64,000 nt of DNA from Culex pipiens pallens (GCF_016801865.2 NC_068937.1:128812117-128876116); one strand, 5' to 3'; counted from the first letter of the stretch, positions 34,886 through 46,776 are shown. Notes: a model not told the origin generated them from the sequence alone. Program-made: numbers and translations.

Positions 34886-35060
34886 GAAGCCTCGTGGCGC
34901 GGTGGTTAGCGGCTTCGGCTGCCGATCCCTAAGTTGCTATCCTTATCCTCCTAGCCTTCTATCGGATGGGGCAGTAAAACGTCAGTCCATTTGCGTAAAA
35001 GAGGTTATGGGTGACTCACCACACATAACCTTCGGACGCCTAGAAATGTCGTTAAAGTGG
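34886..35060 (+). repeat. tRNA-like SINE fragment
   Basis: The head GCCTCGTGGCGCGGTGGTTA contains an A-box-like TGGCGCGGTGG. It continues into a CGGTTATGGGTGACTC-like body (GAGGTTATGGGTGACTCACC). The B box is degenerate. Confidence 0.45.
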
Positions 35061-35084
35061 ATTGCTTTGCTTTTTTTGCTAAAT

Positions 35085-36554
35085 GGAGCACCGGATTCGA
35101 GTGGTAGAAATGACAGTTCTCCCATAGAAAAGAGAAAAAAAAACTGCTCGAATGGAAATGCTCCATTGTAGAAATGTTGTTTTTAATAGAGTACCAGATT
35201 TGAGTAATAGAAATGACAGTTCTTCCATAAGGAATACATTGTAGAAATAAGCAAAAGCTGCTCGAATACTGTAAACGATGACATCAGGCCCAACGATGAC
35301 TGATAGGGACCTACAGCCCTATGCCAATTTTTAAGTAAAACTGTAAAACACTATTAAAAACCCTTTCTGATTACTTTTTTTTTCATTTCAATGCAAAAAA
35401 AATTACAGGATAACATTTTTTCGATTAATCAACTATGGTTCCCTTGGAACGAGCTGTCAAGTAGGATGCTTTCTGTCAAAAGTTGCTGCGAAGATAATTT
35501 TGAAAATTGAATTAAAAATCAACTTTAAATCCTTTGCGGTCGTACAAACGGTCATTGTAATAAGAAAAATAAGCTTTATTTTTGTGAACAATTATACCTA
35601 CCACAAATTTAAGCTTTTTGGACCCAATTGGCAGATTTAGAGTAGGCGGGATACAGTGAATTTCTAGAGATTTTTTTTAACGAACGTCAAATGTCTAAAA
35701 TCAATACTCCGCCTGAAAAAGGCCAAACAGCTTTAAAGGAAGCGCGTTTCGAGCTAGGACAAAGTAACAAATTGAAACATTATTCAGTTTATGACAATGT
35801 GTTTAGAAAAAAAAATCATGAATCTGAATCAACGTCAGAGGATCATTAAGGTTGAGGGTTAGAAAAACATCGAGGGATCGAAAAGCGGATACTGGGCAAT
35901 ATGTAGGGAGAAAGAAAACGTTCTTTTTAGTTCAACGAAATCAATTTACGCATGATTTAGAATGTTAAAATAATCATTCGGAATTTATTATAAGTTATGT
36001 TGACAAGTAAATAATTCATACTTTTTCAAGATTGCTTTCGACAATCCTGCTTCAGCTGCTATGATGGTCACTTTTTTGTTGAATACCTAATTTTAAACCA
36101 GCACCCTGAAAAAAAAAGCCCGTCCAACTTTCAAATCCCAGCTAGTTTGAGCTAGCTAGATGATCCTGAAAAAACTGAAATCAATTAGTAATCGTTGACC
36201 TGAAGTCACATTCACAGTCAGTTGAATTCGAATGCTGGAATGGATTCCTTTTATGATTCGAACAGAAATTTGTTTCAGAGAATTCGATTTAAACTGACCG
36301 GGTTAAATATTAAGCCGTTTTTTGCAGAGCATCATTACCACATTTCAAAATGTTGATGCAGACAATAAAAACTTATGCAAATCTTACACCGTCCTCGATC
36401 ATTGTTGATTTAGATCGTAGTGAAATAATGGAACGATAAAGAGTAAATCTTCATCTTTATTCCACTTTATTAATATCTAGATCAACAATGTCGAATAGCT
36501 TAATGTGAGTTTACATTTTTAACGAGTCTTTTGAAATCGCTCCGAAATGTACAA
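35085..36554. other. MITE fragments and AT-rich spacer
   Basis: Foldback MITE fragments lie at about 35088-35170 and 35190-35270 (GAGTGGTAGAAATGACAGTT). A single arm of the gene D intron foldback lies at about 35287-35640. Nothing is recognised from 35641 to 36554. Confidence 0.4.
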
Positions 36555-38769
36555 TTACAAAACTGTAGTCTCAATTACAACCAGTGAGATGCGGTAATGA
36601 TGCTGCAAAAGTCTGGCCCAAAGGAAGCCTGGGAGATGTAGAGCCAGGTTTACATCATTTGACTGGTGAGGGTTTGGCTGAGGCTATGAATAAAATTAAA
36701 TATTATTATAAATATTAAATAAACATATTTTTGCCAGTGAAAAAGATAACACAATAATAATTTGATTCACTAACCTCGCTGTGATTGGAGTCCGGGTTAT
36801 TGTTGCTACTGAATAAGAAGGGAAAAGAGGGTTTATTAACTTGAAGCATAAACTAAACATTGATAAAAATACATACAAGTCTGAATCTTGAACAAATGGC
36901 ATGGTGGATGGTGGGTCGAAGTCTGTAAATGTAAAATCTAGCTAATGAGTTCAGTTGCGGTCTGTGCTGATAAGATGAGTTAAGAAGCAAAAAGACACTA
37001 TTTTTTCAAACTTGGGTTGAAAATTTGCCAAACATACACACTAAGAAAAAAACGTGTAAATTTACGTCTAATTTGATGCACATAACTGGAGCGTCAAATA
37101 AAACGTATAATTACATCTAATTACACGCCATGCATTGGTCGTGTAATTTTACACGCTTGATTTTGAATTGGTCGTGTAATATTACAAGATTGATTTTAGG
37201 AACTTGCGCTCATTGGGGTTGGGAAATCTTATTGGAATCAACGTTTTCTTATTGTACACAAAGAAAGCATCTTGTTTACGAAAACTCATTATTTTATTTG
37301 CACAACTCCAAAATCATCACATCATTACACATGCCAGTCACATTTTTCTGATGCCTTCACCATTCACTTGCCATTCACAGTGCATTTTATGTTTATTGTT
37401 TTCAACCGAATTGTCGATCATTTTCACTTCACAGTTTGGGCTCCCTTTACTCTTCCTAACAAGAATTTGCTCCAACGGCACTTTGCATGATCTCTCAAGT
37501 GAAACGTTGCTGTTTCCTCGTTGTTACGGATCAGTCCATGGTTCTGATTTGGATACACCGGCAATCAGGTGACTGCTATCTGCGAAAAAATTAGTGTAAA
37601 TTTCACAAGACATAGATAAATTTCACCAAGCTTACCTTGTTTATCAGTTTATAATTACTTTGGTCGCCAGATTTGGCGAAGAACCCGGGTTTAACCGGGT
37701 CATGGTACGGCAAATCTTCGAAAAAAATCATCTCAAGAACAATTTTCTACACGTTGTTAAATATGGCGGTTGCTGTGATGATTCACGGAACTGTCAAACA
37801 CGAAAGAGCCAAGAACTCAAAACTGGGTTTGATTAGATGTACGATTACATCAACTTTGATGTAACGTTACATCAAATTTGATGCTCCAGTTATGTGCATC
37901 AAATAAGGCGTAATGTTAGGTTTTTTGTGACGTATTTTTATGTTTTGCAAGATGTAGAGCTAAATCAATGGGAATTTGATCAATTTCCGTCAAAATAAAC
38001 CGAGATTTACATCAATATTACAATTACACGATCAGATTTTACGTTAGATTAACGATTGCGTTAAATGTAAAATTCCAAATTTTTAAGTGTGTAAGCAAAT
38101 CAGCTATATAAGCAAAAAAAATCCGGGGTATATATTTCTTAAACAAGACAAAACCACATCAAAATGTTAAGACGTTCAACCTAATGCTTTAATTGGATAA
38201 AATCCAAGAATCTTGTGCATATGTAGCAGGACAGTTCATTTGGATGAACGAATTGCCTAGCTTTGGCAGGAATGATATTCATTCAATTCATTCATTCATT
38301 CATTCTTTCTTTCTCTCATTTTACAAAATCATTCATTCAATCATTTATCCATTCATTCATTCATTCATGCTCAACACATTCACGCGGGTACAACGCGTTT
38401 AAACGCGTTGTTACATACTTTCATCAATATGGCGCAGGAAATGATTCATGCATTCGCATCCATAAAAAAAATCCTTTCCATGGAATTGAAGTTTCGATTT
38501 TTTTACAATTGATTCACGATTTATATATTTGTGAACACTACTAAAACAGGATTAACGACTCTATTTCACAGAAAAAAAATTCAGTGAAAGCCAAAAAGCT
38601 AGCATTGAACGGAGCATTTGACAGTACTTACCCTTTCAAGCTTTGGCAGTGAACTGAATCTCCAAACTGTTGCTTCCACATGCTTGCACATAGCAGTACA
38701 AAATAAAATTCAGTTCACTAGTATAATCTTACCTTCTGGTGAATCCGGCTCCGAAATCTTGACACACAT
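36555..38769 (-). CDS. Gene F: small acidic protein with a possible p53-type strand-helix
   Basis: Predicted coding exons are 38769-38733, 36922-36877, 36808-36775 and 36683-36555, with GT..AG junctions and phases that agree, giving 81 residues. The first 40 residues are acidic and Ser/Pro/Asp-rich (SEPDSPEDFDPPST, VQDSDF), like a transactivation region. Near residue 51 VNLALHLP fits the strand pattern shared by the p53 oligomerization modules, followed by a short hydrophobic stretch and a stop. An alternative start at 36902 has a near-ideal CCACCATG context and would drop the first exon, which suggests two promoters. The family link rests on a short motif and is tentative. The long first intron contains a 1-kb element. 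Confidence 0.35.
37034..38093. mobile_element. TIR element of about 1 kb in gene F intron 1
   Basis: ACACTAAGAAAAAAACGTGT at the left and CAAATTTTTAAGTGTGT at the right are imperfect inverted ends. Subterminal blocks rich in GTGTAAATTTAC and TACATCAAATTTGATG are repeated on both sides. The interior is non-coding. Confidence 0.5.
38271..38372. repeat. (ATTC)n microsatellite
   Basis: Interrupted CATTCATTCATT repeats with T-rich interruptions. Confidence 0.7.
38381..38412. promoter_or_regulatory. ACGCGT double palindrome in the gene F region
   Basis: CAACGCGTTTAAACGCGTTG (38391-38410) is a perfect 20-base palindrome holding two ACGCGT cores, preceded by CACGCGGGT. It lies upstream of exon 2 of gene F, where a second promoter is possible. 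Confidence 0.4.
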
Positions 38770-38779
38770 CACACACACA

Positions 38780-39124
38780 AACAACCAACTGTCAAAAGTT
38801 TCGCCCGAAATTCATTCACGCAGTCCCGCCTCAATCTGGCAACACTACACCCAAAACATCGCAAACCAAACACTTGATCCCACCTGTCATCGGCTCGCTA
38901 CGTCAGTCGCCCGTCGTCCGTCGATTTGTGCAGTCTGGCCGAGCCGAGTGGTGAAATACTTTGCCGGGCGCCATTTTGCTCACTGGAAGCGTTGGAGGCA
39001 GCCGCTTTTTTGTGCGTCCGGAAGAAGTTATTGTCGGAAATCGGTGTTAAATAAGTGTTTAAAGTTGTGAAAAATACTCTACTCTGGTTGAAAAAAGTTT
39101 AGAATTAAAATTCAACGAAAATTG
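38780..39124 (+). other. Candidate bidirectional promoter and noncoding first exon
   Basis: Minus-strand gene F starts at 38769 and a plus-strand exon candidate ends at 39124 with donor TTG|GTGAGTG. The interval is GC-richer, with CGCTACGTCAGTCGCC and GCGCCATTTTG. No downstream coding exon is identified in the window, so the plus-strand gene (coding or lncRNA) is unproven. Confidence 0.35.
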
Positions 39125-39266
39125 GTGAGTGAATGTAGGCTAAACAAAAGTTAAGAATAGATGCAAAGTTTTGCTGGGAATACGGACGTTCCGGAAGAGC
39201 CGCAAACGTTTAAAAACATCATTATTTCAAGTTGTACTAGAGCCCATAGAAGTATGGCTATTTAGT

Positions 39267-39366
39267 NNNNNNNNNNNNNNNNNNNNNNNNNNNNNNNNNN
39301 NNNNNNNNNNNNNNNNNNNNNNNNNNNNNNNNNNNNNNNNNNNNNNNNNNNNNNNNNNNNNNNNNN
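39267..39366. other. Assembly gap (100 N)
   Basis: A run of exactly 100 N, the conventional size for a gap of unknown length. Features 39.1-39.5 kb may be incomplete. Confidence 1.
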
Positions 39367-40220
39367 GAGGATGGATTGCCAAACCGCAGCGATCTAGTAG
39401 GCCTAACTTGCGCTTCGCGCCCAGTTGGCCATGATTTATGCTTCCAGGCTGGTGGGATTCCGCGCCTACTACGTTGCATGCTGATCTTGGACTTGATTCA
39501 TCACTGCATGCTGCATAAATTTGCAAGTAATGGTTTGTTTGGATGATTTCTATTGTGTGTTTTCTACAGTTGCTTCAACCAGTTCGCACACATCGTCAGA
39601 ATCGGCAATTGCAGTGAGCAACGTGAAATATGGCTGGGAAAATCCGCCAGATGCGATGTTTGCATCATGCAAATTTTTCCCATGCCTACTGGCAGTGGAA
39701 GTAACAAGTACTTGGAAAGAGAGTGAAACTGATTTGTGGAAGGAATTTTAAGCTATTGAACTCTCTACACTGTCACAAGACTCCCAAAGTTGAGGTTAGT
39801 GCCATTTCAGCGAACTTAAGCGATTCACTTTCAACGCGCAACAACCTCAAAATTACTTCCTCAACAGAAAGAAACTAATTTGCATGGGTCGATTGGGCCC
39901 GGTGTTTCCGGTTGGCTAGTTTTCGAAAAACTTCCCAAATGCCGTCTTCCGGACGGCCAAAAGGTTTATTCAACCACCGGCTATCAATCAAAAGGCAAAT
40001 GGACAATTTTACAGCCGTTGGAAGACATCGGTAGTGTGCTGCAACGATTGCAATTAAGTCACACGTCGCGTACGAGAAACTCTCAAGGCGGTGACCGTGG
40101 GCCGTTTTATGGTCATTTTGTGTTTTTTGTAGTGGAGAAGCGTGTTGTAGTCGTGTTAAAAATAGATGGAAATTTAATTTTTCAAACAGAGGTCGACTTC
40201 GAGAAAATTTAATTCCCAAT

Positions 40221-43200
40221 CACCGACTTCAAAAGTGAGGTACCGAACTCAATGTTGGAAATTTCTTGAAGAACGTTCCAGCCTAGATGTAGGGGTAAGT
40301 ACAAAGTGAAGTGCGGTAAACTGCGAGTTCCAGTGTCAAATGGTAAGTACGACTGTCACGTCAGTCAAAATCTGTCAAAAGTTGCTAGGAACACTTCAAG
40401 GTGGATTAAATCACGTTTCATAAACACACACTGACAGGCACGGACGAATCCGGAAGGAAGCCCACCGCCACACACACACACACGAACAAATCGTAGTAAT
40501 CGCTGCGCCAATGTTGACTAGATTGCTTCCAACACACTGAGGCAAGTACCGACGTGATAAGGTCCAACGCCTGCCTACTAGATCACCTTGTGTAAATATG
40601 TGGCAGCAATAAAAAAAAGGTAAAAATTAATCACCATTTATTAACACAGCGCGCGATAAGACGCGACCTCTAGCCGACGCTACCTTGAAGGATTTTTCGT
40701 AACTTTGTCTCTATTTGAGCTAGACTGTATGATTTTACTACTAACCCAAATAAATATACATGAGATCCTCCTCCGAAAAGAGGTAAATGTTTACATATTT
40801 CCCGGCCCTGAATGTTTGTTTTCCCCCTCCCTTTCATCAGCTCGTCGAGTTTGCTCTAGTTTGGAGGAAAACCTAATCAAAAGGCACTAGCCTTCAGGGC
40901 ACTGACGTGCCCAAATATTAGCATATGTTTGTGTGCACACTTGCCTGCCCGGTTGCTGTCAAAATTCCCACGAAAGAGTGGTAAGGGCTCAACTTGACGC
41001 GATGACGTCTCTAGTACGGACGTCAGAACTGAGGTACCTCGGCGAATGTGGCGGCAGAAAATGTCAAAGGTATGTACTAGTTTTTAAGACGTTCCCTAAC
41101 ACGGACTTCAACGGTATACTCAGTGTAAGAAGGTAAACAAAATTCGAAACGATTCAGGTAAGTACAAGTGTTACACAATGGTGCAACAGTTCCAGTGGTT
41201 CCGGAAATCCCCAACTGGTAAGTACATCTGTCAACACTGTCAAAAGCTGTCACCTTCACCGGAATGATTCGTTCCAAGGAGTAACTTTGAAACGAATCAT
41301 TCAGCACACGATTAAAGCTAGCAATCGTCACTCTGTCTGTCTCGAAGCCACATTCCAACATTAAGTCACCAATGCATGCCCAGGCGATGTCTCCGGAGCA
41401 TGTTTGTGTGCGTGATGTGTGACTGGAATTGATAATCATCAGCGTCACCACTGCGAATCAAACTGAGCTGGTGTTTGTAAGCAGATGAAGATGCGAGATT
41501 GACTCACGAAAAAAAAAACAAAAGGCTGGAGTGTGTCTTTTGATAAAAAGAGGAACAACCCTAAAGTGAGGCTATAATTACTTGAATGTGTGTTTGCTTG
41601 CATGACTTTGAATGCGCAACTAAACTGGGGAGAAACGGAATTTTAAAGAAATAATACAATGCAATTAACTCGCTAGAATGCCATCACGAACGCAGCCGAA
41701 AAGGAAGTTTCTTCATTAGCGTGAAGATATGTCCAGGGGCAATTATGAGCCCTCTTGGAATGACGTTAGAAAATTGGGCGGTTAAATTTGGAATTCCACT
41801 CGACGATTGAGGTTGACTAAACTGAATCAAAGATTCAATATTGAAATATGAACCTTTCTCCGCGGATGCAAAACCACAAAATCCGATACCAAGGGCACGA
41901 TTCAAAAACTGAGTCATCATGTTGTGCCACTCTTCGTTCGTGAATCATTGGACCTTTCAAACCGTTAGCTTTTTTGCTTCTAGACTCCGAAAGCGTGGAG
42001 AACCTGAAAAATTTGTACTTTTTTCGTGTTCATTAGCGATGATGATACCCGCAGACTTCCGGTGTGGTTACTTTACTTTTTTTTTCGCTAATTCTTGGTT
42101 CTTGTTCTCTTTTCTCTCGTTCCGACATTGGTCCGGATGTTCCTAATGAAAATCCCAAATCCCCGAGCCCGTCTGACTGGTACAAATGTAAGCCAAACAT
42201 AATCGTTTGTTGTGTTTCCAATGTGGTCGAAAGGCAAATGTTGATTCATATGTGACCAACGAGAGTAAAAAAAGAAGTTCACAAAAATAAACAAAGTATT
42301 TTTGGATTTCCTGACGTTCTGTGCGTAAGCTCGATTCGAAAACTTCCACAGAAAACATTTTTTTGTGTCCTAATCGATATCACGTCGAAATAATAAACAA
42401 TTTTGGGGTACTAAACGTAACACCACAGGAAGAAGAAGGCCCACCGAAAGCAAACATAACCTCCGAAACTTTTCACGTAATCATCGTTAAATAATCCCCA
42501 CCCTCACAGGCAAAAGCAAAATTTTGCGCCACTTTTGCGACAAGGGAATACAGATTAGCCCTCTTCAGTGCGAGAGGACATTACCGGCAGATTAAAGTCA
42601 TTTGCCGGGGAAATGTTGGTTTTGGTTCTCTACCTAACCATGGTTAGTGGGAGGGTGGTGAAAATGGCAGTAGGCAAGGTGAGTTCAAAGAACTTGAGAC
42701 GTCAAAAGAGAGTTTTTGTTGAAAATGCGCTTCCCAAACACGGACGTCAGAAGTGATATACCCAGTTGTAGGTCGAAGGCTTTTTTGAGTTTGTGTTCCA
42801 GAACTATTTTTCAGGTAAGTAGTAAGGTAAACAGTGTTTTGCTAAGAATGATCCAGTTTTAAATGGTAAGTACTTCTGTCAATACAGTCAATCTCTGTCA
42901 AAAATCAAGAACCGCAAACAAGGTTCGATGAAGGTTTCAAGAATCCTTTCAAACTGAAATTCAATTCCGTCTACTTCATCGAACCTCAATCTCCTTGCAC
43001 AAAGGCAAGCAAAATCGGTTTTCCATCAGTAACCGTTTGCATTGCGATTGATTGCGACTCATAATCAAATACTCGTCTTCTTGGCCACTTCATCGTCGTC
43101 GACACCACGCCGCACAAGATAAGATTAGATACCGCACCCAGCGCAGAAACGCTTGAAATGTCTGTGTTTATGGAACTGCTGACTTCAAAGAACCAGCCAA

Positions 43201-44770
43201 TTCAATCGAAAATGACAGCAATTAACGGCGAGCGATCGAGAATTGGGACCATCACCCGTCAGTTAGGGGTGGCCCAGCAGCAGCAACGCATTAATTGACC
43301 GATTGGAACCTCGCTGAACTTTCGTCAATTGAATAATCGGTGGGGCCTTTTTCGGAGCGTAAAACTCCACTCTGCGAGAAACCACTCCACGTTTCATAAC
43401 CGCAGTAGGCCAGTTGGCCAGCGGGGGGTGCGCGCGAGCTTTTCAGTAGGCGTTCTCAACTACGGACTTCAAAGGTGATATACCCACGAAGTGAGTTTGA
43501 AAAGATGACTGTTGGAGTTAATCGGTAAGTACCCATAAGTAAAGTGTTGCGGTGAGTTCCAGCTTTAAGAAACCGGTAAGTACATCTGTCAAATCTGTCA
43601 ACCGAATCAGTCAAACAAAAGATGATAATTTGCTTTGAGGACTGTTCTTCCACAAAGCTAATTATTCAAACGCAGGAAGTGGCGAAACTTCCACTTCGAT
43701 AAGCTATTGATTGGGAAACTTTCGCCACTTCCATGGGAATAATTAGTTCCTGCGAAAGTCACAACAGCTAGCTTCCTGAGAGTGCCTCCTTTCGGACACT
43801 TTCCCACGCAGCAACATGTAATCATTAAAACCAGCTGTTGTGAACATTCGCCAGGACTAAAAGAAGGCGAGAAAAACTGTAATTCCTTCCCACACCCTCG
43901 ATTTCTTGTGTGAGTTTCTTCCGAAATCCCTGTTGCCTAATGACCGCCCTTTCTGCACCATTTCACAATGATTTATGGGCTCTTGAATGAACTTTGAATA
44001 CCGTCTCCTGGAGGGCTTCCAGCTGTGACTAAAAGAAGACCTTCGCAAACGAACCAGCAAAGAGAAGAAGATTGCAATAACGTCTCTCTTTTTTGTGTTG
44101 TTTGTGTTTCGTTTCTTGGAAAAATAATCCCGGCAAAAGGGTTCGAAGATAAGACGCGGCGAGGGCATCGCCTTATCGGTTTACCCAGGGGCAGGATGAA
44201 GGTCGATTGCGTTCGGAAATCCGCTCCGGAGAGGTCGCGTCTCCGATTACAGCTGCGGAAAGATCAAATGTTATTGGATTTAGTTTTTTTTTCTGGTGTT
44301 TTCTGCTGCTATTACTTTACGGGGTTTATTTTGTTTACGCTTGTGCTGATGGTTCTGCACGGTGGTTTCGCTGAACAGCTATTGCTGGATGAAGCCGTTA
44401 TCAAAAAAATGTAAGCCGCAAAACAGAATCTGCGATGATGATGGGGGCATTGGACGAGAGCAACAGTTGTTTGCTTGTTAGATTAGAAGTACGGTTTCCC
44501 TAACACGGACTTCAGAAGTAATGTACCCATTTCAGAATTTTCATTAATTTAATGATGTTCTCTATTACGGACTTCAACATTGATATACCCAACGAGAGAA
44601 TTCGATTCAAACTTGCAGAACGGGGTAAGTACAAAGTGTAATGAGTGTTTCAATGATTTTGAGTAAATATGTAGGTAAGTACATCTGTCAATTCTGTCAA
44701 CCAATTCAGTCGATTAAAAGAAAGTGATTCGTTTTGAGGACTGTTTTCCTCAAAACCAATCATTCAAGCT
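40221..44770 (+). repeat. Series of diverged modules: CGGACTTCA box, two GGTAAGTAC boxes, paired CTGTCAA, hairpin
   Basis: Five modules start at about 40221, 41092, 42738, 43462 and 44565, with extra partial first boxes near 41015 and 44504. Each has a box like ACGGACTTCAAAAGTGATAT followed by ACCCA, then a GGTAAGTAC box 40-80 bases later, then a second GGTAAGTAC with CTGTCAA repeated one or two times. Four of them have a hairpin 15-30 bases later (41261-41303, 42922-42985, 43623-43666, 44723-44764). An extra hairpin lies at 43674-43733. The sequence between boxes is not conserved. No protein is seen. See findings. Confidence 0.6.
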
Positions 44771-45502
44771 CTGCGAGCTCGTCTGTCACCTGAAGAAATT
44801 TTTCCATTAAATTTCACAACTCCCTAACTGAGGGTGTCAGACGAGTTCAACAAACCAGCCCTATTTTTAGCTCGTCTGCGTCTAGTCGACGATCGCATCA
44901 GAATAATTTCCCTTTCGATCTGCGCTTTCCTTTCACACACAAAAAAAAAAACAATCTCAGCAGGCGATAAAATTTCCCACAAATGCAGCGACCTCCGAGA
45001 GATCGCAGCAACCAACATGATTCAGCGCGTTGCTTCCAGGAAAAAAGTCACCCGTCAGCCTACTGCGATCCGCGCGATGAATCATGATGAAAAGTATGCT
45101 CCTCTGGTTGCAAATAAGTGGCGTACGTGCCAAAACGAAACTCCTAGAAGAAAGGCGATATCGAGGGGAAGGAAAACTGATAAGGGGCCCCGATACTAGA
45201 ATTCAAACGGTTCGCTTCAGAATTCGCGTTAAAAATAGAGTTTATATCGACGAGCTGGTCAAACAGCGAAAGTCACTCAATCATTCCAGCTATCTCGGAC
45301 ATACACTCCAAACCTGCGCGTTGGTCGTCTTCGGGATCGAAGTTGGCTTTGGCTAGGCCTCCTGCTGAAGTTGTCGAGCGATGTAAATAAAGGCGTTCAT
45401 GGCATGCTGGATCCTATGCTTCAGCCGACGTGATCACTTCACTCAGCAGCAGTTTGTGTAATAGTCGTGGTGAAGGTGACGTTTTGAACTTATCGTGATC
45501 GC
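44771..45502. other. Spacer before the non-LTR insertion
   Basis: Short ORFs overlap in several frames but none has a recognisable family. No repeat boundary is seen. Confidence 0.3.
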
Positions 45503-45517
45503 AAAAGTATAGGTTAT

Positions 45518-46762
45518 TTTTTTTTTTTTTCATAAAATTATTTTTATTAGGTCCTTTTCGGTACTGGGACCTGGTTAGGACCGAGTCGGCTTTTGTAATT
45601 ACATTTGACTTAATAATTACAGAGGATCTTGTGTGTAAATGTTAGAGGGAGGGAAGCCGATTACCCGCGGCCTACTCGGGGTTAGTAGGGAAGGGATTGA
45701 TGTTAAAGACAAGGCGTGGGAAGGGAAGGGGGATTGTGTAGGGGTCTTGGTTGGCTCTGCTGGCCTTTGCGTTTTGTCCTCAGCCGCAACTCGGTGTCCA
45801 GCTGCTGGGGCGATCTTGCTTTGCTTCCGGTGCAACCAGAAACGACGGCTTTGTGTGAAGGCGAATTATACTAACTAGAGGAAAACTAACTGAAGGGAAA
45901 CTAACTGGAAGAAAACTAAATAGATATTTTGGAATCTAAGAGGAACTGATAGATAGGATAGAGAACATCAAGGTCTAGTTGAGAAAGCGCGTCTCGCATC
46001 GGGATTTCTGGTGGTCTTCCTCGGGCCCTGAGGGTATCTTTCAACTTAATTCTGTGAACATGGTGATCTGGACACGCCCATACAAGATGGTCGATGTCCT
46101 GATAACCCTGCCCACAGTCACAAAGGTTCGTATCACTCATGTTGATACGGTACAGATGAGCCTTGGACGAGTAATGGTTCGACATAAGGCGGGACATCGT
46201 TCTGATGAATCCACGCGTCAAGTCCATTCCCTTGAACCAGGCTTTTCTTTGCACCTTAGGTCGTATGGAATACATCCAACGTCCTTTGGTGTCGTCGTCC
46301 CATTGATTTTGCCAATCCAGAAGCGCACGCTGCCTCGGAAAACCGTAGCATTCTTGTAGGCTAATTGGCCTTTCATAAATGTCTCCACTCTCAGCACCCT
46401 TCTTGGCGAGCAAGTCCGCTTTCTCATTACCCGGAATCGAGCAATGAGCGCGGACCCATACCACCGTGATGCTGAAGGACTGAGCCGCCAGGTTGTTTAA
46501 AGTCTTGCGTATTTCCGTGAGGAAAAACGTAGACTCCCTGGTCGGCTTCAGAGTCCGGATAGCCTCAACAGAGCTAAAGCTATCGGTGAAGATGAAGTAG
46601 TGGTCAGGTGGCATGGTCTCGATGATTCGCAGTGCGCAGTAAACCGCGGCTAACTCTGCGACGTAAACCGAACTCGGGTCCTTCAGCTTAAAGAACAGCT
46701 GATAAGATTCATGATAAACACCGAAGCCCGTACAGCCGTCGAGCTTGGAGCCATCGGTGAAG
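45518..46762 (-). mobile_element. 5'-truncated non-LTR retrotransposon, copy 2, with 14-bp TSDs
   Basis: The 3' end is a poly-A tail (T run at 45518-45531 on the plus strand), and AAAGTATAGGTTAT lies on both sides (45504-45517 and 46763-46776). The coding part on the minus strand ends at 45916 and encodes an almost complete RNase H domain: FTDGS (first Asp), AELAAV (Glu), FTDSFSSVEA (second Asp), RAHCSIPGNEKAD (His/Asp). A C-terminal CDCG...H...C segment follows. The frame happens to continue upstream to 46824, which on the TSD evidence is host sequence. It is closely similar to copy 1. Confidence 0.88.
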
Positions 46763-46776
46763 AAAGTATAGGTTAT

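Noticed and set aside
38193..38402. ORF rich in HSFIHS repeats
   Set aside because: Translation of an (ATTC)n microsatellite.
39880..40212. 110-codon plus-strand ORF between the gap and the first module
   Set aside because: No recognisable domain, odd composition and no splice or start support. It may be chance.
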